Positions 7,221 through 14,522 of a stretch of 14,767 bases of DNA are shown here, piece after piece. The first letter of the stretch is position 1; each line of letters begins with the position of its first letter. This DNA comes from JBDNJM01 sp041687755 (GTDB lineage: Bacteria; Planctomycetota; UBA1135; GCA-002686595), in contig JBDNJM010000166.1 of the NCBI GenBank assembly GCA_041687755.1, positions 1 to 14,767 of the forward strand. The letters run 5' to 3'. A model generated the notes under the pieces. It did not search any database. It was not told where the DNA came from and saw nothing but the letters and a program-made list of their open reading frames with translations. The translations under genes and the position numbers were made by a program.

Positions 7221-8134
7221 CCTGGCGCCTGGGCCCCCCTCCGCCCCCGCCGGCGGACGCCGTCCCTGACTGGCAACAGGCCAAGCCGGCCTCGATCGCA
7301 CGCTCCCTGGCCTACGCCACGAGCCTCCCGACCGGCGGCTGGTTCGCGCTCGACGCCTCGCGCCGCATCGGCAAGCGCCCGCGAAACTTCTGGGCCGCGA
7401 ACACCGAACTTGTCGCCTGGCGCGACGCCGCCGGCCTGCACGCCGCCCCCGCCGCCTGCCCCCACATGGGCGCGAGCCTCGAGGGCGCGGCCTGCGGGGA
7501 CGGCGCCCTCCTCTGCCCCTGGCACGGCCTCACCCTTCCTCCCAACGGCCACGGCAAGTGGCAGCACCTGCCCTCCTTAGACGACGGCGTGCTGTTCTGG
7601 GCGCAGCTCCCGGTCAAAGGCGAAGATCCGACCGACGCCCCGATGCTCCCGCCCCGCCCGGCGCACTACCTCGACGGCGTCGTCCGCATCCAGATCGCCT
7701 GCGACCCCGCCCACGTGATCGCCAACCGCCTCGACCCCTGGCACGGCGCCCACTTCCACCCCTACTCCTTCGGCGCGCTCGAGGTCCTTGAGGACACGCC
7801 CGAGTGCCTGACGATCCGCGTCGAAAAGCGCATCGTGGGCCGCCTGCGTGTCGAGGTCGACGCCGCCTTCCATTGCCCCGACGCCCGCACGATCGTGATG
7901 ACGATCCTGCGCGGCGAAGGCGCCGGCAGCGTCGTCGAGACCCACGCGACCCCGACCCGCCCCGGCCGCACCGCGGTGATCGAAGCGACCCTCGCGACCA
8001 GCGAGCGCAAAGGCTTCGTCCACGCGCGCAAGGTCAACAGCCTGATCCGTCCCTTCATCGAACGCAGCGCGAAACGCCTGTGGGTGGACGACGCGGCGTA
8101 CGCGGAGCGCCTGGCACAGCTCGAGCAGGGGTGA
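7217..8134 (+). CDS. Rieske [2Fe-2S] non-heme iron oxygenase linked to crtU
   Basis: A 305-residue Rieske oxygenase, probably oxidising the ring or ring methyl groups of the carotenoid made upstream. The Rieske motif is C81-P-H83 and C100-P-W-H103 (CxH-x16-CxxH). About 70 residues later comes a catalytic iron site, N170-x2-D173-x2-H176-x4-H181 (NRLDPWHGAHFH). Both halves of a working oxygenase are thus present, rather than a stand-alone ferredoxin. The C-terminal half resembles, from memory, the uncharacterised domain following Rieske in proteins next to crtU in actinobacteria. In cyanobacteria a Rieske-type enzyme, CruH, oxidises the product of CruE towards synechoxanthin; a similar role here is inference. 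The start overlaps the crtU stop (ATGA) and the gene closes the operon. Confidence 0.85.
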   Translation: MTWRLGPPPPPPADAVPDWQQAKPASIARSLAYATSLPTGGWFALDASRRIGKRPRNFWAANTELVAWRDAAGLHAAPAACPHMGASLEGAACGDGALLCPWHGLTLPPNGHGKWQHLPSLDDGVLFWAQLPVKGEDPTDAPMLPPRPAHYLDGVVRIQIACDPAHVIANRLDPWHGAHFHPYSFGALEVLEDTPECLTIRVEKRIVGRLRVEVDAAFHCPDARTIVMTILRGEGAGSVVETHATPTRPGRTAVIEATLATSERKGFVHARKVNSLIRPFIERSAKRLWVDDAAYAERLAQLEQG

Positions 8135-8235
8135 TCGGCGAGCCCGCCCAGCTTCACGGGCGTCGAACCCCCTCGACGCGGGGACAACGTGCGGCTAGGG
8201 CACCGGACAGGGGCAGCGGGGCGGGCAGGCCATCG

Positions 8236-8592
8236 AATGCGCTGAATCTTCTGCACTCGCTCGCTCTACAGCAGCCCCCGTTCACGGAACCCCATCGCCA
8301 GTGGCCCGAGCTCGAGGTCGGGACCGCCGACTTCGCCTTCGGAGACATCGATGGTGATGTCGACGTCGTCGTTGTCCGGTTCAACCCATTCCCGTCCGAC
8401 CCGGCAAGCGGTCTGGCGCGCGTGATCCGCAACGAAGGCGCTCGCGGCTTTCGACCCGCCCCGATCCAGATCAGCGAGTTCGGTCTCGACTCCACGTCGG
8501 TCGCGCTCGACGACTTCGACGGCGGCGTGTTCTTCAACAGCGGCGGCGGAGTCTTCAGCGCCGGCCAGCAGTCTTCGGAGCTCCGCGGCTGA
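8236..8592 (+). pseudogene. Decayed VCBS/FG-GAP repeat protein fragment
   Basis: The translated stretch contains ADFAFGDIDGDVDVVVVRFN, then ARVIRNEGARGF, then TSVALDDFDG and FFNSGGGVF, spaced as in a VCBS/FG-GAP beta-propeller repeat. The calcium-loop core DxDGDGDxD is shortened in the first repeat (DIDGDVD) and almost absent in the second, suggesting small in-frame deletions. There is no secretion signal or complete propeller. A GTG at 8131 overlaps the Rieske stop (GTGA) and would open this frame as a 153-residue product. The first 35 residues of that product are low-complexity and Arg-rich, so I read it as a remnant rather than an eighth operon gene. Confidence 0.5.
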
Positions 8593-8707
8593 GCAGCACT
8601 CGGCGCAGCGGCGGTCTCCCCAGGCGCCCCATGGGTCGCTGGAGGGAGCCGCCGCCAGGCGCCCACCGACGGCCGGTCTCTCCCAGCTCCCAAGGGCCTC
8701 CCCGGGA

Positions 8708-9529
8708 CTAGTGTCCGATCGAGCGCACCGCCCCCAGGACCGCCTGCGCCCTGCTGAACGGCAAGAAGTGCCGCTCTTCCTCGAACGTGACGAGCTGCAG
8801 GTCCTCAGTCCCGGAGCACGCCTCCGCCATGAAGGCCACGTTGCCGAAGGGCACCAGGCTGTCTTGTTCGCCGTGCAGAACGTGCACCGGACACGCGATC
8901 TCTCCCAGCAGCGGCTGCAGCACCCGCAGCTCGCGCTCCAGCGGGATCAGCTCTTCGTTCGCGATGCGCCAGTGGTCGCGCACGAAGCGGTTGAACGGCC
9001 ACACGCAGCCGACGCGCTGGAGGAAGCGCACGTGTTCCTGGTCGGGGTCCAGGGCTCCGGCCACGATCACTAGACCCGCGACCCGTTCCGGGGCATCGAC
9101 GGCGCCGCGAGCGATCACGGGTCCGCCGTAGGACCAGCCGACCAAGACGACCCCGCGACCGTCTGCGGCCTCGAGGAACGGCAGCAACGCGGCCGCCGGC
9201 TCTTCGAGCGAGGCGATCGAGCGCACCGGCGTCGTGAATCCGGAGCCCGGCCGGTCGACGGTGACGAACTCGTAGCCCGCGGGCACCGCTTCCAGGTAGC
9301 TCGCCCAGTTCGACGAGTCGCCCGGTGAGCCGTGCACGAACACGACTCGCTGCCCCGCCGGATCGCTCCTGCGGACCGCGCTGACCGTCACGCCTGCCAG
9401 CGTCGGGTGCGGACGCGCGATGCGCTCAGGCCCCGCGGCCGCGTCCGCCCAGTCGGTCGCGGGCACCGTCGCCGTACGCGGCCCCTTGAGGAAGGTCCCG
9501 AGCTGGGTGCAGGAGGGCAACAGGGCCAA
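8708..9529 (-). CDS. Alpha/beta hydrolase, probable lipoprotein
   Basis: Serine hydrolase of unknown substrate. Numbered from the TTG at 9529, the oxyanion-loop motif FVHGSPGDSSNW is at 64-75, the nucleophile elbow GWSYGG places Ser133, Asp223 lies in HGEQDSLVP, and His254 in EERHFLPF, a complete catalytic triad. Upstream of residue 1 the same frame stays open to 9649 and encodes an Arg-rich stretch, then LAGFLAAALLLS running into LALLPSC, a lipoprotein-like signal peptide with Cys7 as lipidation site. No ATG, GTG or TTG exists in that extension. The only start-like codon in a sensible place is ATA at 9638-9640, so the true start is unresolved. It converges on the carotenoid operon and diverges from the molybdoenzyme operon. 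Confidence 0.82.
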   Translation of the reverse strand: MALLPSCTQLGTFLKGPRTATVPATDWADAAAGPERIARPHPTLAGVTVSAVRRSDPAGQRVVFVHGSPGDSSNWASYLEAVPAGYEFVTVDRPGSGFTTPVRSIASLEEPAAALLPFLEAADGRGVVLVGWSYGGPVIARGAVDAPERVAGLVIVAGALDPDQEHVRFLQRVGCVWPFNRFVRDHWRIANEELIPLERELRVLQPLLGEIACPVHVLHGEQDSLVPFGNVAFMAEACSGTEDLQLVTFEEERHFLPFSRAQAVLGAVRSIGH

Positions 9530-9652
9530 GCTCAGCAGCAGGGCTGCGGCTAGGAAGCCCGCGAGCCGTCGCCAGCGACGGCGCCCGCCGGCTGCGGGCG
9601 CGCGCTCGGGCGGACGGGACGAGGGCGACGACGGATCTATCGCAGGAGCCTA

Positions 9653-10241
9653 GTCCCCAACGGGCCCGATCCCCAACAGGCCCAATCCCCAACGGGAGGG
9701 GGGGGAACAGCCTCCCACGTGAGCGGACTTTGCCCCGGGGCGCACGGACCGAAACGCCGGCCGCTAGGCTCGAAAGCAACCCTCGACAGGGCCGCCGATC
9801 TCGGACCCCTCCGAGCAGGGATCTCCGCCCCGCCAGACGTCGAGGGAGGCGCTGAGATGGCGGCCCGTGAGCAGCGGTCCGAGGGCCCTGGTCGGGGCGT
9901 CACGGACGCCGACCTCGCGAGTGCATGGACAAGTCGTTGTTCACGAGTCCGCGGAATCGCTCGTCCGGCCGACTTAAGGCTCCGCCCTCAAGGACGGCTC
10001 GTCGAATAGGGCTTGCCTGCAGACTCCGACTCAAGCACGGTTGCGCCATGCTCACTGCCACAGGAATCCGCACCCGCGCCAAGTTCGGCGCGCTGCGCAG
10101 CGGCAGTAGCTGAAGCGAACGCCCTCGGATCGGCGTGCCCGGTCCGCTCGGAACCCGGGCGTAAGCTCGGACGACGGCGGATCGTGAGGGGCGCAACGGA
10201 CCGGGGAACGAAAACGGGCCACGCCCCCAACGAGCTCCCCC
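9653..10241. other. Divergent intergenic region between hydrolase and molybdoenzyme operon
   Basis: Nearly 590 bases between two divergently transcribed units, so promoters for both must lie here. Apart from the 16-bp repeat near its left end I see no gene, tRNA or clear regulator site. I looked for FNR-type (TTGAT-N4-ATCAA) and sigma-54 (TGGCAC-N5-TTGC) motifs, which often serve anaerobic molybdoenzymes, and found none convincing. Short open frames within it have no recognisable protein character. Confidence 0.5.
9654..9696. repeat. 16-bp tandem repeat, about 2.7 copies
   Basis: Imperfect copies of TCCCCAACGGGCCCGA occur at 9654-9669 and 9670-9685 (two mismatches), with a partial copy at 9686-9696. 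The array lies just upstream of the hydrolase reading frame, in its presumed 5' leader on the minus strand. Immediately beyond it GGGAGG (9694-9699) and CCTCCC (9711-9716) could form a hairpin. The function is unknown. Confidence 0.8.
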
Positions 10242-11132
10242 ATGACCGACCCCGTCGATCCCGTCTCCGCTGACGGTCAGTCCCCCACGCCCTCCGGGCC
10301 CAGTCGCCGCGACGTGCTCGCGGGCGGGCTCGCCTCGGGTGCGCTCGCGGCCGGTGCTTCCGGGCAGTCTGCTCCTACGGACTCGGAGTCGCTGTTCCTG
10401 CCCGAGGACGCCTGGGCCGAGCGGATGAAGGCGCCCGACGACGGCAAACGCTACGGCTGGCTGATCGACACGCGGCGCTGCTTCGGCTGCCACGGGTGCG
10501 AGGTCGCTTGCAAGGCCGAGAACGACGTGCCGCTCGGCCAGTACATCCGGCAGACGATCTACCACGACTACGAGAAGCCCAGCGGTAGCGGCATCGCGCG
10601 GATCATGGTGCCCATGGCCTGCCAGCACTGCGAAGACGCGCCGTGCATCAAGGCCTGCCCGTGCTCGGCCATGAAGAAAGGCGCGGGCGGAACGGTCGTC
10701 GTCGACTACGAGCGCTGCTCTGGCCACAGCGCGTGCAAGGACGCCTGCCCCTACGGCGCGATCTACATCGACCCCGTCGCGAACCAGGCCGTGAAGTGCC
10801 ACAACTGCACGCACCGCGTCGACGAGGGCATGGAGCCCGCGTGCGTCGCGACCTGCCCCAGTGAGAGCCTGGTGTTCGGGGACCTCAACGATCCGGAATC
10901 GAAGACCTCGCGCCTGCAGGCGGAGATGGAAGAACAGGACGCACTCGCCGTGCTGCGGCCCGAGGAGGGCACGCGCCCGCGCATGCAGTTTGCCGTGGAT
11001 CCCGACCGTCCAATGGAAGCCTGGGAGCCGAAGGTGCCGCGCCAGGGGGAGAGCTACCGTCAGGGGGCCTACGACGTGAACCAGTGGGGCGAGCCGGGAT
11101 GGGACAAGGACAGCTCGGAGGACGCCCGATGA
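10242..11132 (+). CDS. Tat-exported four-cluster ferredoxin subunit of a molybdoenzyme (PsrB/DmsB/NarH-like)
   Basis: Electron-transfer subunit that should pass electrons between the Mo catalytic subunit and a quinol or cytochrome partner. The 296-residue protein begins with a Tat-like signal (S21-R22-R23-D followed by an Ala/Gly-rich stretch to about 42). Four Cys groups follow: C80/C83/C86/C90, C127/C130/C135/C139, C159/H162/C165/C169 and C186/C189/C201/C205. The third group carries His162 (codon 10725-10727) where a Cys is usual; NarH has Trp there and binds a [3Fe-4S] cluster. GDLNDPES after the last group is typical of this family. The acidic C-terminal tail of about 85 residues is longer than usual. 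A Tat signal on the B subunit is uncommon because it is normally co-exported with the A subunit. Overlaps the next gene by ATGA. Confidence 0.88.
   Translation: MTDPVDPVSADGQSPTPSGPSRRDVLAGGLASGALAAGASGQSAPTDSESLFLPEDAWAERMKAPDDGKRYGWLIDTRRCFGCHGCEVACKAENDVPLGQYIRQTIYHDYEKPSGSGIARIMVPMACQHCEDAPCIKACPCSAMKKGAGGTVVVDYERCSGHSACKDACPYGAIYIDPVANQAVKCHNCTHRVDEGMEPACVATCPSESLVFGDLNDPESKTSRLQAEMEEQDALAVLRPEEGTRPRMQFAVDPDRPMEAWEPKVPRQGESYRQGAYDVNQWGEPGWDKDSSEDAR
11117..11121 (+). promoter_or_regulatory. Shine-Dalgarno site for the molybdoenzyme catalytic subunit
   Basis: GGAGG lies 7 bases before ATG 11129, an ideal spacing. It selects this start over the upstream in-frame ATG at 11084, which lies inside the ferredoxin gene and would add 15 residues before the Tat signal. 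ATG codons at 11132 and 11135 follow directly and cannot be fully excluded. Confidence 0.7.
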
Positions 11133-13939
11133 TGATGAGCAACCCAGATAGCGTGCGCCCGACGCGGCGCGGACTCCTCGCTCTCGGCGGACTGTTGGCC
11201 GCGGGCTGCGCGGCGGCCTCCCGCCAAGGCACGACAGGCAAGGGCCATGGCGACGACAACCTCGGTGTCCGCGGCCGCGCTGCGACCGAAGAGGAGAGCG
11301 CCAGCGTCTGGAAGCAGGGCGCCGGGCAACCCTACGCCCAGGGCGCTATCCCGGCCCCCGGCACGTGCAAGCTGCCCGGGCCCAACGCCAAGGTCCGCTT
11401 CCCCGACCCGGACAAGTACAAGAACACGACCCAGGTTCCGGGCATGTGCCAGCTGTGCTCGACGGTCTGCGGGATCATCGGGCACGTCAAGGACGGCCGC
11501 ATCATCAAGGTCGAGGGCAACCCGAAGGACCCCAACTCGCGCGGCAAGCTGTGCGCGCGTGGCCAGGCCGCGCTCAATCACCAGTACCACCCCGAGCGCC
11601 TGCTGTACCCGATCCGTCGCGTCGGCCCGCGCGGCGGGGGACGCTGGCGGCGCATCACTTGGGACGAGGCGTACGACGAAATCACCGCACGCCTGACCAC
11701 CTGTCGGGCGACCGATCCGAGCCAGTTCGCGTTCCACCAGGGCCGCAGCCGCAGCAAGGACGCCGTCAGCCAGTTCCTCGACGCGTTCGGCACCAAGACG
11801 CACCTGAACCACCGCGGCCTGTGCTCCGCCGCCCGCCGCGCCGCCAACCTGACCTGGCTGTTCGAGTCGGACTGGGACCTGGGCGACTACGCGCACACGA
11901 AGTACATCCTGAACTTCGGCTCGAACATGTTCGAGGCCCACCAGGGGCACGTCGCCGGCGCCCAGCGCATCCAAGAGGGGCGCTTCGAGAACGGCGCGAA
12001 GCTCGTGACGTTCGACGTGCGCATGTCGAACACGGCCGGCAACTCCGACGAGTTTTTCATGCCGCGCCCCGGCACCGACGGTGCCATCGCGCTGGCGATG
12101 GCCCATGTGTTGGTCACAGAAAAGCTCTACGACGCGGAGTTCGTCGCCCAGTGGGTCAACACGCCCATCGAGAAGATTGCGGCCGACCTGGCCGAGTACA
12201 CGCCGGAGTGGGCAGAGGGCGTCAGCACCGTGCCCGCCGCCGACATCGCCCGCATCGCGCGCGAGTTCGCCGCCGCCGCGCCCCAGGCGACGACGATGTG
12301 CAACCGCGGGTCCTCCGCGCACCTGAACGGCTACTTCAACGACCGCGCCATCGGCCTGCTCAACGTGCTTGTCGGCAGCGTCGGCAAGCAGGGCGGCTGG
12401 TGCTGGATGTGGACCGGCGGCTACGACAAGAAGCGCTTCCCCCCGGGCCCCCAGCCGCCTAAGGCGACGGGCAAGTCGATCCTCGCAGATCCGCCCGAGT
12501 TCGTGCTCTCGAACGTCTGGAACACGATGAAGGTCGGCGAGATCGTCTACTGGTACCTCGCCCAGGAGCGCGCGAAGATCCAGGTGTACATGACCTACAA
12601 CCTCGACTCGCCGCTCACGTGGCCCGAGATGGACGTCACGAAGAACGTCCTGCTCGACGAGGACAAGATCGGCTTCCACGTCTGCATCAACCCGTTCTAT
12701 TCGGAGACTGCTTCGTTCGCCGACATGGTCCTGCCCTGGACGACGTACATGGAGCGCTCCGAGTTCGACGCCCGCGGCGCGTACGAGCTCAAGCCGTACA
12801 TCGGCATCCGCACGCCGATGACCGAGGCGCTGGGCGAGGCGAAGGACGTGCGCGAGATCCTGCCGGAGCTGGCCCGACGCATGGGCGGCGACATGGCCGA
12901 GCACTGGTTCGCCAAGGCTAGCCAGGAGGAGTACATGGCCGAATGGGCCAAGAATGTGCCCTACGACGAGTCGCTGTACGACTCTCCGCTCGAGTCGATG
13001 CGCGCGGAAGGCGCCTACGAGGACCCCGAGCAGAAGCCCTACTTCGAGCCCTACCTTGAGCCGCTCAGCGCAGCGGACGTTGAGGGCAGCGCGACCGACC
13101 CCGAGACCGGCATCATCACCAAGGACGGTAAGGGCATCGGCCTGCTGCACGCTGGCCGCCCGGTGATCGGCTTCAAGACGCCGAGTCGCCGGCTGGAGTA
13201 CACCTCCGAGTTCGTGGCCAAGACCGCGCGCAACGAGGACACCAGCGCCCTGACCGCGCTCGCCAACAGCAAGGGTAAGAATCGCCCCGACTACCACGCG
13301 GGCCACGAGTACGAGCTCTCGCCCGTGCCGATCTACATGGAGATCGAGGAGCACCAGGGCATGGAGGACGACCAGCTGATAATGACGTCCTTCAAGTGGT
13401 GCGTGCACAACCACGGGCGCACGGCGAATCTCAAGTGGTGCGCGGAGATCGTCCACGCCAACCCGGCCTGGATCCATCCCAAGACTGCTGCACGCTTCGG
13501 GCTGAAGACCGGCGACTGGATCGAGCTGACCGGGCATCGCTCGAAGGCGGTCGATCGCGCGATGCCGGGCTTGAACCTTGGCTCGGGTGAAATCGAGAAC
13601 AAGCTGCGGCTGCCCGTCTGGGTCACGAAGGGCATCCACCCCGACGCCATCGCGATCTCGAACTCGCTCGGGCACTCCGAGTACACGCGTGTCGCCCAGG
13701 GACGCAAGGACGACGCGCTCGGCTCCAAGTCCGCCGGCATGGACCCCGCGGGCCTGCGCGACGCCGACTGGGAGCGCAACATGTGGTGGGAGGACGAAAC
13801 CGGCGACGATCCGAAGACCTTCCGCTCCAACACAGGCAACGGCTGGGCGCAAAACCACGTGCTGCCGATCTCGCCCGACTTCATCTCGGGTCAACAGGCG
13901 TTCAACGACACCGTCGTGCGCATCAAGAAGGTGAGCTGA
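11129..13939 (+). CDS. Molybdopterin (Mo-bisPGD) oxidoreductase catalytic subunit, Psr/Phs/Arr-like
   Basis: Catalytic subunit of a DMSO-reductase-superfamily enzyme, exported folded by the Tat system. The 936-residue product starts with P-T-R13-R14-G-L-L and a hydrophobic stretch ending LLAAGC27, so it may be a Tat lipoprotein. The [4Fe-4S] site is C107-x2-C110-x3-C114-x27-C142 followed by ARGQA. Cys232 in HRGLCSAARRAA sits where the Mo ligand is expected, favouring the Cys-ligated branch (polysulfide, thiosulfate, tetrathionate, arsenate enzymes) over Ser-ligated DMSO/TMAO reductases. The C-terminal molybdopterin dinucleotide-binding domain includes TSFKWCVHNHGRT and NPAWIHP. The substrate and direction of reaction cannot be read from sequence. 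It is coupled to the ferredoxin gene by ATGA; GGAGG lies 7 bases before the start. Confidence 0.9.
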   Translation: MMMSNPDSVRPTRRGLLALGGLLAAGCAAASRQGTTGKGHGDDNLGVRGRAATEEESASVWKQGAGQPYAQGAIPAPGTCKLPGPNAKVRFPDPDKYKNTTQVPGMCQLCSTVCGIIGHVKDGRIIKVEGNPKDPNSRGKLCARGQAALNHQYHPERLLYPIRRVGPRGGGRWRRITWDEAYDEITARLTTCRATDPSQFAFHQGRSRSKDAVSQFLDAFGTKTHLNHRGLCSAARRAANLTWLFESDWDLGDYAHTKYILNFGSNMFEAHQGHVAGAQRIQEGRFENGAKLVTFDVRMSNTAGNSDEFFMPRPGTDGAIALAMAHVLVTEKLYDAEFVAQWVNTPIEKIAADLAEYTPEWAEGVSTVPAADIARIAREFAAAAPQATTMCNRGSSAHLNGYFNDRAIGLLNVLVGSVGKQGGWCWMWTGGYDKKRFPPGPQPPKATGKSILADPPEFVLSNVWNTMKVGEIVYWYLAQERAKIQVYMTYNLDSPLTWPEMDVTKNVLLDEDKIGFHVCINPFYSETASFADMVLPWTTYMERSEFDARGAYELKPYIGIRTPMTEALGEAKDVREILPELARRMGGDMAEHWFAKASQEEYMAEWAKNVPYDESLYDSPLESMRAEGAYEDPEQKPYFEPYLEPLSAADVEGSATDPETGIITKDGKGIGLLHAGRPVIGFKTPSRRLEYTSEFVAKTARNEDTSALTALANSKGKNRPDYHAGHEYELSPVPIYMEIEEHQGMEDDQLIMTSFKWCVHNHGRTANLKWCAEIVHANPAWIHPKTAARFGLKTGDWIELTGHRSKAVDRAMPGLNLGSGEIENKLRLPVWVTKGIHPDAIAISNSLGHSEYTRVAQGRKDDALGSKSAGMDPAGLRDADWERNMWWEDETGDDPKTFRSNTGNGWAQNHVLPISPDFISGQQAFNDTVVRIKKVS

Positions 13940-13940
13940 C

Positions 13941-14522
13941 GTGAGCGCTAGCCCGGAACAACGCCTCGCGCTGGCCCACGTGGCCAGGATGTTCTCCTCC
14001 CTCCTGCTGTTCGAGCTGAACGCGGAGAGCCTCAGGGATCTGCAGGCACAGGAGACCGCCACGGCCCTGCGGGGCCTCGGTATCGAGGTGCCGACCCACG
14101 CGGACGCCGAGCTTCTCGACGCCCTGGCCTCGGAGTACTTCGAGACGTTCCTGCAGCCCAAGGAGGGCGGCCCGCCCGTGCAGTCCCTGTGGACCAGCGG
14201 GCAGTACGAGGGCGATGCGGCGGTCGAGGTGCGCGAGCTGGCCCGCATCGCCGGCCTCGAGCTCAACCGCGACTTCGCTCGCGGCGCGGCGCCCGATCAC
14301 CTGGGCTGCCTGCTGTGGCTGTGGGCCGAGACGATCGAGGTCGTGCCCGAGGTCGCTGAGGCAATCGCCCAACGGCATCTGAACTGGGCGGCGCCCTGCC
14401 TCGCGCGCGCCTCGTCCGGCACAGGCTTCTACGCCAGCGTGGCCCGCGCGAGCGCTGCCCTGGTGACCGCCTTGACCGGCACGGTCACGCCGAAGACGAC
14501 TGGCGAAACGCCCCCGGCGTGA
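13941..14522 (+). CDS. TorD/DmsD-like molybdoenzyme maturation chaperone
   Basis: All-helical cytoplasmic chaperone expected to bind the Tat signal of the molybdoenzyme subunit and hold it until the cofactor is inserted. The 193-residue size and motifs fit the family: EYFETFLQP at 65-73, PVQSLW at 79-84, APDHLGCLL at 117-125 and QRHLNW at 144-149. The start is GTG at 13941, one base after the TGA of the catalytic subunit, with AAGGTGAG just upstream as a likely ribosome-binding site. The last 15 or so residues (Thr/Pro-rich) are encoded by DNA that on the other strand encodes the end of an AraC-like fragment, so this tail is probably not part of the original chaperone. Confidence 0.83.
   Translation: MSASPEQRLALAHVARMFSSLLLFELNAESLRDLQAQETATALRGLGIEVPTHADAELLDALASEYFETFLQPKEGGPPVQSLWTSGQYEGDAAVEVRELARIAGLELNRDFARGAAPDHLGCLLWLWAETIEVVPEVAEAIAQRHLNWAAPCLARASSGTGFYASVARASAALVTALTGTVTPKTTGETPPA

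Noticed and set aside
5766..7301. A 511-codon minus-strand open frame opposite crtU
   Set aside because: No recognisable domain; composition is that of an antisense shadow of a GC-rich gene.
8145..8162. Possible terminator hairpin (CGCCC/GGGCG) after the carotenoid operon
   Set aside because: Only a 5-bp stem with an 8-base loop and no T-run; such inverted repeats are common by chance at this GC content.
8131..8592. An eighth operon gene starting at the GTG that overlaps the Rieske stop
   Set aside because: The overlap fits the operon style, but the first part is low-complexity and the repeat motifs are damaged, so a decayed fragment is the safer reading.
11084..11128. An upstream ATG start for the molybdoenzyme catalytic subunit
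   Set aside because: It lies within the ferredoxin gene and would place 15 Gly-rich residues before the Tat signal. GGAGG is correctly spaced for ATG 11129, which also forms the ATGA overlap.
11069..14266. A 1065-codon open frame on the minus strand opposite the molybdoenzyme gene
   Set aside because: Its translation is rich in Arg, Ala, Val, His and Leu without any family motif, and the plus strand encodes a clear enzyme over the whole stretch. Long antisense frames are expected in DNA with very high GC at third codon positions.
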